A DNA stretch of 14,773 nucleotides, from contig JAATVS010000559.1 in the NCBI GenBank assembly GCA_014523695.1, forward strand, positions 1 through 14,773, read 5' to 3'. The notes beneath the pieces are model-generated. The model was not told the origin of the DNA. It did not search any database and worked only from the letters and a program-made list of their open reading frames with translations. Below, piece after piece: positions 1 through 6,433 of this stretch. The stretch is from Nitrososphaerales archaeon TH5895. Its GTDB lineage: Archaea > Thermoproteota > Nitrososphaeria > Nitrososphaerales > Nitrososphaeraceae. Position 1 is the first letter of the stretch; each line of letters begins with the position of its first letter. The position numbers and the translations under genes were made by a program.

Positions 1-190
1 TGACTATATTCAATGGATGAAATTTTGGATATAATAACAGGTTCGATTGAATGTTATATTATTAGTTTCAATTGAGATGCTATAATAAATGATATAGGAA
101 TTATTAGTAAAAAATATCATAGTGAATAGATATGAACCAAATCACATTCAGATCCCTTAATAAGATACCAGAAAGTAGTGAGTCGTTTGC

Positions 191-217
191 TTGCCATGAT
201 TGATTTTAACATGGCAA
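191..217. repeat. 8-bp inverted repeat (possible hairpin)
   Basis: TTGCCATG at 191-198 and CATGGCAA at 210-217 are perfect reverse complements with an 11-base spacer. The repeat lies about 75 bases beyond the end of the minus-strand zinc-finger gene, so it could be a transcript 3' end or a protein-binding site. No long T-tract follows on the minus strand, so a terminator role is not certain. Bases 1-190 otherwise show no convincing gene. Confidence 0.4.
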
Positions 218-289
218 CTACAGGCCACATGATGAAATTCTGCTAAATCATAATGGTTCAATCCTGTGCGTGCCAATCCAAACTCATTT

Positions 290-415
290 TCATTCATGAA
301 TATCGACGACTTCGGTCGAATGATCTTCACGATAATGAGAATCAGCATCTTTTTTTGTAAGGAATTCCTTTGCGCATATTGTACATCTAAATGTGCCGTC
401 TACGTACTCAGACAT
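290..415 (-). CDS. C2H2 zinc-finger microprotein (41 aa)
   Basis: A 41-residue protein whose core is one classical zinc finger: C11-x2-C14-x12-H27-x4-H32, with hydrophobic residues at the usual positions (F9, F18) and a basic helix region (KKDADSHYRED). The four ligands should bind one Zn(2+). Single-finger proteins of this size are common in archaea and are thought to act in DNA, RNA or protein binding; the partner here is unknown. The ATG start is supported by a TATA-like element (AATATATATG on the minus strand, about 438-448) centred near 28 bases upstream, which suggests a leaderless transcript. The last nine residues (TEVVDIHE region) are acidic. Overlapping ORFs in other frames look like shadows because only this frame preserves the finger. 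Confidence 0.8.
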   Translation of the reverse strand: MSEYVDGTFRCTICAKEFLTKKDADSHYREDHSTEVVDIHE

Positions 416-437
416 GTTACTAGTAAGGGAGAATGCG

Positions 438-448
438 CATATATATTA
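438..448 (-). promoter_or_regulatory. TATA-like promoter of the zinc-finger gene
   Basis: An A/T-only stretch reading AATATATATG on the minus strand lies about 28 bases upstream of the ATG at 415. This is the normal archaeal TATA-to-start distance for a leaderless mRNA. Confidence 0.5.
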
Positions 449-506
449 TTACCACATGCCTCAGAAAATGAGCTTATGGTTAGTCCACTATATTGGCACT
501 AAGATT

Positions 507-752
507 TCAACATGAATGAGATGAGTCGCAGATCTGTATTTCCATTTTTTCTTCAGACGTGCTATCATTACCGAAGACACTTGTATTATTTTCATCAACG
601 CTTGGGCTGCTTGAATTTAGGGCAATCAAACTAGGTTCATCCTGCGCCCTCACCACATTTTGTTCGTATTCAGGAATAATTAGAAAAGCGGTACCCACAA
701 GAAAAACTAAATTTATCACAAAGAACGGTTTACAATGAATTAATTTCTTCAC
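507..752 (-). CDS. small secreted protein, unknown function (81 aa)
   Basis: Not recognised as a named family. The N terminus is a clear signal peptide or anchor: MKK, a hydrophobic core at about residues 10-26 (FFVINLVFLVGTAFLII), then a possible cleavage region near VRAQ (34-37). The mature part is short, acidic and rich in Ser and Asn, with N-glycosylation-type sequons (NNTS, NDST), as expected for an archaeal exported protein. The C terminus has two Cys (CDSSHSC), which could form a disulphide. The start is GTG at 752, chosen because a purine-rich Shine-Dalgarno-like GGGGAG/GAGG tract lies just upstream and a TATA-like GTATAAATC (786-794) sits farther up. An alternative cytoplasmic role is unlikely given the signal sequence. 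Confidence 0.65.
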   Translation of the reverse strand: MKKLIHCKPFFVINLVFLVGTAFLIIPEYEQNVVRAQDEPSLIALNSSSPSVDENNTSVFGNDSTSEEKMEIQICDSSHSC

Positions 753-785
753 TGCCTCAATCTCCCCTAACTGGTTAACAATGAA

Positions 786-794
786 GATTTATAC
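786..794 (-). promoter_or_regulatory. TATA-like box and Shine-Dalgarno region for the 507-752 gene
   Basis: On the minus strand GTATAAATC (786-794) is followed by a GGGGAG tract near 764-769 and the GTG start at 752. The predicted transcript would have a short leader of roughly 10-15 bases containing the ribosome binding site. Confidence 0.45.
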
Positions 795-838
795 GCATTA
801 TGAGGGATTATTCTATATTCTTTATGGTTCTGAGGCTG

Positions 839-934
839 TTACGGTAATGGTATCGAAAAAGATCTAACATGGGCGCTGGCGCTTTTAGAACCAGAAAATA
901 AGTATCCTGTATCTTCCGCACGAATATTTGACAT
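839..934 (-). CDS. possible 31-aa leaderless microprotein
   Basis: A short ORF (starts MSNIRAEDTGYLFSGS, ends SIPLP) whose ATG at 934 has a TATA-like CATATATTATC element about 24 bases upstream on the minus strand (around 954-963). There is no signal peptide, Cys or His motif and no recognised family. Its support is only the promoter spacing and a protein-like composition, so it may be a chance ORF in the regulatory region before the winged-helix gene. Confidence 0.28.
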   Translation of the reverse strand: MSNIRAEDTGYLFSGSKSASAHVRSFSIPLP

Positions 935-1028
935 ACATATCCGTTCCATCGATAATATATGAAATTATCTGCTCATTTTATCTCGTGAATGTCATCGATT
1001 AGATCTACCCTCCTGTCTCTGGTATTCG

Positions 1029-1092
1029 GTTTAAACTGCATCGGGAAGCGAAAAGGATAATATTGGAGAAAATGCTTGAAATTATCACTTAG
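1029..1092 (+). promoter_or_regulatory. promoter and possible 6-codon leader ORF of the winged-helix gene
   Basis: A TTTAAA box sits at about 1030-1036. It is followed by GGAG at 1065-1068, then ATG at 1072 opening a six-codon ORF (MLEIIT) that stops with TAG at 1090-1092. The last G of that stop is the first base of the GTG start of the next gene (TAGTG). The Shine-Dalgarno-like motif is too far from the GTG (about 24 bases) to serve it directly, so re-initiation after the mini-ORF is possible. Confidence 0.35.
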
Positions 1093-1883
1093 TGACCAAC
1101 GAAGCAGATATTTCAGTGGATAGTGGAGGAGACCGTTCTAGGTTGCCAGATGACATTCATACTGAATCACATGCTAGCTTACCGAGTCAACAAGTGCTGT
1201 TGGTCAATAACATCGATAGCAACGAATCTTCTGCATTAAGTTCAAAAGTATTGAATGAATTACATGATAACGACAACAAGATCCTATCACTGCTGAAAGG
1301 CGATGCAAATAGTGACACTAGTTATACGTTTAATGGATTAGTAAGGGAGCTTAGTATGCATCAGCAAAGTCTTAGTAGATCGATTAAAAGACTCGTCGAT
1401 CTAGGCCTAATTGAACAAATCAAACATTATGGATTTCGATTAACTAAGTTGGGACGACATCTAGGTATGGCCAATACTTCAGAGAATAGCAACATTGAGT
1501 ACAGAAAATATACTCAATTGGCATATTTGGATATGCATTTTACAAAGTTTAATATTGATAGGGTAACCTCAAAGCTGACGGGGAAATGGTTCGAAAATCT
1601 CCGATGGGTAGGGAAAATCAACGATTTGGGGGTCTCTATTCTAAAGTGGAAGAGGTATGATAATTCTTTTGGTATTAATGTTACTATTATGCAAGGCTCA
1701 TTGATGATTGAATCTGATGCATCATTAGAAAAAGAAATCGTCGAGGCAGCAAGAACTATCCCGAAGATAGTTGGAATGGTAACTGATAGCATTCTGGAAC
1801 AGTTCAATTCTCAACCTGGTGCAAATAACTACCTGGCAATGAGCAGAGCGTACCCAGGTCTCAACAAAACACAGTATAATTGA
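1092..1883 (+). CDS. winged helix-turn-helix transcriptional regulator (263 aa)
   Basis: A predicted DNA-binding regulator. Residues about 60-125 form a winged helix: a first helix (NKILSLLKG), a turn, the likely recognition helix HQQSLSRSIKRLVDLGLI (90-107), and a wing ending GFRLTKLGRHLG. This resembles MarR/ArsR-like archaeal wHTH proteins. Residues 1-50 are polar and low in structure. The C-terminal part (about 140-235) is a mixed alpha/beta domain with no recognised ligand motif (FENLRWVGKINDLGVSILKW, then TIMQGSLMIES), probably for dimerisation or sensing. There is no membrane segment. The start is the GTG at 1092, the first possible start in the frame, but the low-complexity N terminus makes a later start possible. 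The target genes are unknown. It stands alone, with hairpin-rich DNA downstream. Confidence 0.72.
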   Translation: MTNEADISVDSGGDRSRLPDDIHTESHASLPSQQVLLVNNIDSNESSALSSKVLNELHDNDNKILSLLKGDANSDTSYTFNGLVRELSMHQQSLSRSIKRLVDLGLIEQIKHYGFRLTKLGRHLGMANTSENSNIEYRKYTQLAYLDMHFTKFNIDRVTSKLTGKWFENLRWVGKINDLGVSILKWKRYDNSFGINVTIMQGSLMIESDASLEKEIVEAARTIPKIVGMVTDSILEQFNSQPGANNYLAMSRAYPGLNKTQYN

Positions 1884-2242
1884 AGAGGAGTTTCACGATT
1901 TTGTTGGACTGCGTGTGGTTGAGGTAATTGTAACGATTAACTACAATATTTGTCTAGTTCTATTGGTTATATAGCTAGGTATTGAATGGAATACGCAAAA
2001 AAAATAATTCTTTTGCTAATTTGATACCAAGTTACTTTACTATTCAATATATCCAATATATGGAGTCCTCTACTTGACATTACGATCCGTGTGTTATCAA
2101 ACAGAACGACAATATTTTGATCCCTTTCACGCTCAAAACTTTGTTGGTTGTTAACTAGTAACAGAAATATGCCCATAACTGTTGTAATCTATTGGTATTG
2201 CTATGTAATTTTGCTTAACATTTTAATACAACGGTTAAAAAA
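1884..2242. other. gene-poor spacer, 359 bases
   Basis: AT-rich with no convincing gene. A 69-codon minus-strand frame (1967-2176) is open and has a partly protein-like middle (LFDNTRIVMSSRGLHILD), but it has no clear promoter or ribosome site and few codons starting with G, so it is not called. No clear terminator follows the winged-helix gene. Confidence 0.5.
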
Positions 2243-2282
2243 GGTAGTGCGACCGAGAATTTGTCGGCTGGTTGCTACTACC
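2243..2282. repeat. strong imperfect hairpin with GGTAG/CTACC base
   Basis: GGTAGTGCGACC (2243-2254) pairs with GGTTGC-T-ACTACC (2270-2282): twelve pairs, one of them G-T, interrupted by one bulged T. The loop is 15 bases, within which CGA/TCG can also pair. It is much stronger than expected by chance in this AT-rich region. It could be part of a structured RNA or a protein-binding inverted repeat. Confidence 0.5.
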
Positions 2283-2298
2283 CTATGCGCAGATTTAC

Positions 2299-2314
2299 AA
2301 CCCTTTTTAGGGTT
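2299..2314. repeat. perfect 6-bp hairpin with TTTT loop
   Basis: AACCCT (2299-2304), loop TTTT, AGGGTT (2309-2314). It lies between two larger inverted repeats (2243-2282 and 2357-2418), so the whole 2243-2418 stretch can fold as a row of stems. Confidence 0.4.
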
Positions 2315-2356
2315 CACATTGTTGTATAAAAAATATTCCAGAACATGGTTATTTAC

Positions 2357-2418
2357 AAGGCAGGTAGTAGAATGACTAGGGAAAAATTCTAGTTAAACCC
2401 TAAGTATCTACCTGCCTT
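2357..2418. repeat. 11-bp perfect inverted repeat with nested hairpin
   Basis: AAGGCAGGTAG (2357-2367) and CTACCTGCCTT (2408-2418) are exact reverse complements about 40 bases apart. Inside is a second pair, ACTAG (2375-2379) and CTAGT (2389-2393). The structure ends 35 bases before the small ORF that starts at 2453. It could be a small MITE-like remnant, an RNA stem or a recombination or operator site; no target-site duplication was identified. Confidence 0.5.
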
Positions 2419-2452
2419 TAATGCATACGCCTCGACTTGGAGTTACCTTGGG

Positions 2453-2668
2453 TTGGAATCGGCAGCAAATCATGACTTTGCTACCTGCATGGTTTTGCAC
2501 AACATATTATATAAAAGATCTAAGAAAGAACATGCAGATTTCAATAAGTATTTTTTTGACTTTTTACAAGCAACATACATTAGTCAATACATGAGTAATT
2601 TAACGGATAAGTTAAAGTGGAAGCCGACCCATAGATTGAATCGGGAAAAGATTGGTCGTCCTATCTGA
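2453..2668 (+). CDS. small hypothetical protein (71 aa)
   Basis: Not recognised. The protein is soluble, basic toward the C terminus (DKLKWKPTHRLNREKIGRPI) and rich in aromatic residues in the middle (NKYFFDFLQATYISQYM). The TTG start at 2453 is chosen because GGAG (2439-2442) lies about 10 bases upstream. The frame stays open back to a TAG at 2390-2392, so a remnant of a longer N-terminally truncated protein is an alternative. Support for it being expressed is a hairpin plus T-rich tail (2682-2712) 13 bases after its stop. The share of G-initial codons is low (about one in five), so confidence is limited. Confidence 0.42.
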   Translation: MESAANHDFATCMVLHNILYKRSKKEHADFNKYFFDFLQATYISQYMSNLTDKLKWKPTHRLNREKIGRPI

Positions 2669-2681
2669 ACTTTGGTTTAAG

Positions 2682-2725
2682 ATGGTAGCATATTGTGAGA
2701 CTGTGCTACCGTATTATTTTTATTC
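2682..2725 (+). terminator. hairpin plus T-rich tail, likely terminator
   Basis: GGTAGCA (2684-2690) pairs with TGCTACC (2704-2710). Flanking bases extend the stem (A-T, and T-G wobble) to 9 pairs. A T-rich stretch (TATTATTTTTATT) follows. It sits just after the 2453-2668 ORF on the same strand. Confidence 0.5.
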
Positions 2726-3147
2726 GAAAATTATCGAAGGTAGATACTATCTGGTTGAAGGGTATCGACGACCACCCATGTGAAATTATTCAGTTCATAA
2801 CAAACTGACTTAACTTTATAGCAGGTTAAATTTGTTTAAATGATTAACCAATGAAACAACTATTCAATCAATTCTTCTTATAATAAAATTCTATCCCTGT
2901 GTTAGAAACTGTAGCTTATGCTGCAAACGTTGAAACTTACTGTTGATATAGGAAATGGTGTGTCAGGGCATTCCTTGATATCTGCTTCACTCCTGGCCTT
3001 CTACTCCTGCGTCTGTGAGCCTCTATTATACAATATTGTGTATTTTTATATTGAATCCAAACATAAGGTAATGCGGCTGGTTTCGATCCAAATCCACTCC
3101 GGATTTTAGCCGCCCATCTTGTATTATCATATTACTGTCAAGTTATC
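2726..3147. other. gene-poor spacer, about 420 bases
   Basis: No gene is supported. A 63-codon plus frame (2918-3109) has no promoter, Shine-Dalgarno motif or family resemblance and is probably random. Another GGTAG copy (GGTAGATACTATC, about 2739) has only weak self-complementarity. Confidence 0.5.
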
Positions 3148-3445
3148 CTACCTACCTAAATTTACTAATGGTTCTTGACGTGTGATCATATTATTTTTAC
3201 CCTTCGTTGTAATTTTGTATTCCCCATTCACGTCCTGCTTAATCCAACGTATATCGTTAAGAAACTTAACCACTTCTGAAATCAATCGTTTATCATTATC
3301 AAATTTCTCTGCTATATTCTCAATGCTGTCGTGATCATTTACAAGTCTTAACAGGACAAACTTTGCTAGTTCCAGACCTGAAAGTGTGTTAATATCAAAT
3401 TCGCGGTTGCCGTCTATCGTGGGAATGTATCAACTTTCCCACCAT
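3148..3445 (-). pseudogene. frameshifted small winged-helix protein
   Basis: The minus strand from 3429 to 3148 encodes a winged-helix-like domain of about 90 residues: LELAKFVLLRLVNDHDSIEN, a candidate recognition helix DKRLISEVVKFLNDIRW, then a wing KQDVNGEYKITTKGKNNM. This frame begins after a stop and has no ATG, GTG or TTG start that would keep the domain. A good start (ATG at 3445, with a TATA-like CTTATATGATT about 34 bases upstream at 3474-3484) lies in the neighbouring frame, which runs only 16 residues. One extra base (or two missing) between about 3430 and 3405 would join the two into a protein of about 98 residues. The gene is therefore disrupted, unless the frameshift is programmed or a sequencing error. 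Confidence 0.6.
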
Positions 3446-3542
3446 TACTATGATATACAATCCTACTTCTCCTAATCATATAAGTATAACGCACACTCTT
3501 AAGGTTACCTATCTAGAATCGAGAATAAATCCAATCGACCAC

Positions 3543-3761
3543 TTACTCTTTCAATCTTACTAACTGTCGCAATTGTCCTTCAGACATTCGTTTCCTCGTT
3601 TCCTCACCATGTTTCCTACCTAGGTTCCACTTACCAATATCAACTGTCTTGCGACTGATACGGATTTTCTTACGTGCATCTTGACCATATGGTATTCCCA
3701 TATTGGCTGGCGGGGATGGTTGACATGTTGAATTGGCATTGCTAATTACTACTTCAAACAA
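3543..3761 (-). CDS. short protein with two NUMOD3-like DNA-binding motifs (72 aa)
   Basis: The protein contains two copies of a NUMOD3-like pattern. One is NMGIPYGQDARKKIRISRK (about residues 20-38). The other is NLGRKHGEETRKRMSEGQLR (46-65), which fits the family pattern of a G-K/R-KH-S/G-EET-RK-K/R-I/M-S core. NUMOD3 motifs are modular DNA-binding helices of homing endonucleases and related phage proteins. No GIY-YIG or HNH catalytic motif is present, so this is either a stand-alone DNA-binding protein or the tail of a decayed nuclease. The start is a TTG at 3761 without a clear Shine-Dalgarno motif, and the frame is open upstream for about 17 codons. The first 18 residues look random, so the true start may be lost. 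Confidence 0.45.
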   Translation of the reverse strand: MFEVVISNANSTCQPSPPANMGIPYGQDARKKIRISRKTVDIGKWNLGRKHGEETRKRMSEGQLRQLVRLKE

Positions 3762-3932
3762 GGTAACGATAATCGTATGTCGTCTAGTATGTAAGAATAA
3801 CTTGTGACGTTCTTATCCAAATCCTAAATGTCCACATTGTAGCCGGCCTTAACTCGACACACGTCCTTATGCACTCGATAGGGTTTATCCTTATTTGGTG
3901 CATTGATACTACTTTGTGATTGCGTTTTAATA

Positions 3933-4097
3933 TCAGGTTGTATTTACTTCTAAAGTTAATGATGACAAATAGTGGCTGCTGCAATCTGTTCTCATTAGTG
4001 GTAAGTCACTTAGCTTTTCGTCTAAGAAGTCGTGTCTTACTGTCTTTCCGTAGTCCCTTGCATAACTTCTAATGAGAACTGTGTTTGAACCCTTACA
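3933..4097 (-). pseudogene. start-less coding remnant (about 54 codons)
   Basis: An open frame whose translation looks like a soluble protein (NTVLIRSYARDYGKTVRHDF, then LDEKLSDLPLMRT) but which follows a stop with no start codon before residue 33. The family is not recognised. It is probably the 3' part of a decayed gene in this broken region. A chance ORF is the alternative. Confidence 0.3.
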
Positions 4098-4283
4098 TTA
4101 GAATTATCTTCTAAAAATATCAATAAAGTATTGCACCAAAGTAAATGGTGTTTGTAATGACAATAAAACGATTAATGTAACTAAGCTTGACATTGATGAT
4201 TACGGTTCTGTGGTTCTACTAGAAGAATTAGTACTCCAACTACTTGAATCAGTACGTCTAACTGTGACTCTACTATTGATATC

Positions 4284-4439
4284 TTGAGAAATTCACAGTA
4301 TGCGGTCATATCTATTCAAGGAAATCTGGAGGCAAATAGCAGTATTATAATCTCAGCAGATTCTATGCCTCTCGATGAACTTAACAATGAAAAGCAGAAG
4401 ACTATAGAAGCATCTACAGACAAAAAGGAAGAAAGTTAG
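4284..4439 (+). pseudogene. 3' remnant of a small acidic protein (51 codons)
   Basis: From TTG at 4284 the frame reads RNSQYAVISIQGNLEANSS, a hydrophobic III, then a charged tail ending TDKKEES and TAG. No ribosome site or promoter precedes the TTG. The preceding plausible coding sequence (TKLDIDDYGSVVL, about 4180-4220) is in a different frame and ends just before this one. Both together look like one gene broken by a frameshift. The family is not recognised. Confidence 0.3.
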
Positions 4440-4636
4440 GGAGTTTTAAGTTACCAACTAGAAATCAAGGCACAATAATTCACAGTATCACGAATAATAG
4501 TATTCTAATGATTGTGCAATGATAGATCTATCTTACAACTGGTGACGCTTTTCATAACATGTTGTGGGTGATTCCTCTCAAGCATTTGTCTTTTAAACAC
4601 AACTGATTTTCTAGTATAGTCTAAGCTTTCGCCTGC
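4440..4636. other. spacer without a recognised gene
   Basis: AT-rich DNA between the plus-strand remnant and the 3' end of the DUF1428-like gene. No hairpin, repeat or ORF above background was seen. Confidence 0.5.
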
Positions 4637-5008
4637 CTAGACGCTGAGACGTTCGAATTCCCCCATGATGAACTTAGTCCCAGGAGGTAGTAGGGCCATA
4701 GATTGTTTCATCGATTCGCCCATTCTTTCGTCTTTTTCCAACTTTGACATTACTTCGTTCATGTGCTGGCGATCTTTGTAATAAATTGACTCGACCCACA
4801 CTTCCTCGTCTTGATTAGCTGAAATAGTATTAGCAATGTTATCAAACCCATCCATTGGCGCATCAGTATTGCTTAGCTTGAAAACGTCATAGTGTAGAAT
4901 ACCATGCTGCTTTAACATTTCGTAGGCTTCTTTGCAGAGCTGCAACATTGCATCATGATTTTTCTTGGGAACCCTATAGAGAATATGCGAAACGAGACTG
5001 TCATTCAT
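4637..5008 (-). CDS. DUF1428-like protein (YbaA family), 123 aa
   Basis: A small cytoplasmic protein resembling the DUF1428 family (E. coli YbaA), a dimeric alpha/beta-barrel (ferredoxin-like) fold of unknown function. Family-like features in order: SHILYRVPKKNHDAMLQL near the N terminus, EAYEMLKQHGILHYDVF (28-43), EEVWVESIYYKDRQHMNEVM (68-87), then EKDERMGE and a C-terminal GTKFIMGEFERL strand. Its length of 123 residues is close to the usual family size of about 120. The ATG at 5008 is chosen over in-frame starts farther upstream (5026, 5095) because a TATA-like AATATACT (5034-5041) lies about 30 bases before it and the family begins there. It is divergent from the broken ORF at 5155. Confidence 0.75.
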   Translation of the reverse strand: MNDSLVSHILYRVPKKNHDAMLQLCKEAYEMLKQHGILHYDVFKLSNTDAPMDGFDNIANTISANQDEEVWVESIYYKDRQHMNEVMSKLEKDERMGESMKQSMALLPPGTKFIMGEFERLSV

Positions 5009-5033
5009 TGAATTGGATCTACTCATACGTAAT

Positions 5034-5041
5034 AGTATATT
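5034..5041 (-). promoter_or_regulatory. TATA-like box of the DUF1428-like gene
   Basis: AATATACT on the minus strand is centred about 30 bases upstream of the ATG at 5008. It falls inside the longer version of the ORF, which is the main reason for preferring the shorter start. Confidence 0.45.
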
Positions 5042-5154
5042 TCGTAGGTATAAAAATGGGTAAGGGATCGAGAGTATAGTTAGCTGCATCGCCACTTATT
5101 AGGCACACATACTCCAGCTTGGAAGACAGTACTTTAAGGTTTCGTAATTCGTAG

Positions 5155-5508
5155 ATGCTTCCCGATTCTGCAGAAGCAGTGCTATCCGTGTTTGGATTTA
5201 GCCGGTCATTGTATGTGTTTGATGAAAAGAAAGCATATCATTGGTGGGACGAGATTTACCTGCAGCGTGAGAGGGATATTGAAACGGCGAAAACCGAGTT
5301 ATAGAATGAGAGTGTACCAATTAACATATTCCCAGATGAAGATGTACTTGCCAGAGAAATTGAGACATGGCGAGGATTTGTAGATAAACTTCCGACTGAC
5401 GATGAAGTTATATCAATTAAGCTACTTGATAGTTACTATAAGTGGCCAGTCAACCAACCCTTCAAAATAGCTGGTGGCATCAGGTCAATCATCGTTGGGC
5501 TAATGTAA
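5155..5508 (+). pseudogene. 117-residue ORF interrupted by one in-frame amber codon
   Basis: From ATG 5155 to TAA 5506-5508 one frame is open except for TAG at 5302-5304 (codon 50). Both halves look like genuine protein. The first has VFGFSRSLYVFDEKKAYHWW and DEIYLQRERDIETAKTEL. The second has NIFPDEDVLAREIETWRGFV, DKLPTDDEVISIKLLDSYYK and a C-terminal AGGIRSIIVGLM. The product would be a soluble acidic protein; the family is not recognised. A weak TTTAAGG element (about 5133-5139) lies near 20 bases upstream of the ATG. The break is a single nonsense change, so it could be recent inactivation, readthrough or a base-calling error. A 63-codon ORF in another frame (5192-5383) is a shadow. Confidence 0.6.
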
Positions 5509-5542
5509 AAATAACTTGCTAGATCATGATATGAACAGAAAT

Positions 5543-6433
5543 TTAGAATGGAATCATACGCCTTACAATACTCTTTCTGGCTAGTATCATGTCATATCTC
5601 TGCCTGAAGTAGTAGATCATCATGGAAATATCTCCTGATTCTTGACGAGGGCAGAAGCATACCCAACCTGATTCTTTGTACACAGAGTATGGCGGCAAGG
5701 AAGCTACTGTTGACGCTCCTGGTGGAGCCAAGGTTGGTGTGGCCGCAACCGGGTCCTTGTTATAATCCCTAACATCATTGAGGCTATCGCCATCTGCGAT
5801 CAACATTGCTTCTTTCCTTATCCTGTCTCTTATTTCAGGCGATAAGGGCAGATCTACTAGGTTGTCACCATGCACATGTCCAAGGGTATTCTTTCCTCTT
5901 GCACGAAATTCTACCCCTCCATACCTGTGTGATTTTACTGTAACAAAGTTCCACGTGCTAATTTCATCTATTAATGCTTTACTTGATTGTCCAATACTCC
6001 CACGCTGCTCAAGTGAATTTAGCTGACACCTCGGGGACCTCATTGACAAAAGGACAGCTAATCCAACCCCCGCCGCAGAAAGCAAGACCATATACAGAAA
6101 GATTCCAAAATATGATTGGAGTGACGGAATGTAATCAACAACACCATTAATTGAAACAATCGGTGATAAATGAGTATGCATATAGGTGGCTGCTATGGCA
6201 GGACCTATACATCCCACCACACGTTTAAGGAATATGCTAACTCCGAGAGAAGTACCCAACAACAATTTTGGAGTTGAGAGTACTACTATATTGAGAGCAG
6301 TAACGGTGGAGAATAGGTAACCTATATTGAATATTGCCAAGGATGTAGAAACCATTGATTCATCCAAGAAAAACATCGTCATCGTGCTAAACGCTATGAA
6401 CATCATGACAGACCCAATAATGACAGATCTCAT
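5543..6433 (-). CDS. C-terminal part of a DHA2-type MFS exporter fused to a DUF5519 (luciferase-like) domain (296 aa)
   Basis: Residues 1-131 hold four membrane helices (about 4-22, 29-52, 65-85 and 107-131) that match helices 11-14 of a 14-helix MFS drug exporter; the first ten are in the ORF at 6430-7878. After a short linker (RSPRCQLNSLEQRGS), residues about 150-285 match DUF5519 (Pfam PF17648, 'Luciferase', from memory): ALIDEISTWNFVTVKSHRYG, GGVEFRARGKNTLGHVHGDN, VDLPLSPEIRDRIRKEA, then SGWVCF and an ISMMIYYFRQRYD helix. The family's GHxHG and SGW motifs are present. A Pro/Ala/Thr-rich insertion (228-248) separates these parts. The ATG lies inside the stop of the upstream ORF (ATGA) and has no Shine-Dalgarno motif. 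An indel splitting one gene is therefore as likely as true translational coupling. The role of DUF5519 is unknown. Confidence 0.75.
   Translation of the reverse strand: MRSVIIGSVMMFIAFSTMTMFFLDESMVSTSLAIFNIGYLFSTVTALNIVVLSTPKLLLGTSLGVSIFLKRVVGCIGPAIAATYMHTHLSPIVSINGVVDYIPSLQSYFGIFLYMVLLSAAGVGLAVLLSMRSPRCQLNSLEQRGSIGQSSKALIDEISTWNFVTVKSHRYGGVEFRARGKNTLGHVHGDNLVDLPLSPEIRDRIRKEAMLIADGDSLNDVRDYNKDPVAATPTLAPPGASTVASLPPYSVYKESGWVCFCPRQESGDISMMIYYFRQRYDMILARKSIVRRMIPF

Noticed and set aside
41..60. GGTTCGATT resembling a tRNA T-loop
   Set aside because: No matching acceptor, D or anticodon stems around it, so not a tRNA.
157..502. Two overlapping ORFs (minus 157-348 and plus 266-502) across the zinc-finger gene
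   Set aside because: They overlap a frame with a perfect C2H2 pattern and its own promoter, and neither shows family-like sequence.
1967..2176. Minus-strand 69-codon ORF
   Set aside because: Partly protein-like middle but no promoter, ribosome site or recognised motif, and few G-starting codons.
2918..3109. Plus-strand 63-codon ORF in the spacer
   Set aside because: No promoter, ribosome site or similarity; composition looks random.
3784..3984. Minus-strand 66-codon ORF, and a plus-strand CPHC motif near 3825-3851
   Set aside because: The ORF has no ribosome site. The zinc-ribbon-like fragment (YPNPKCPHCSRP) is only about a dozen codons between two stops, too short to call a transposase remnant.
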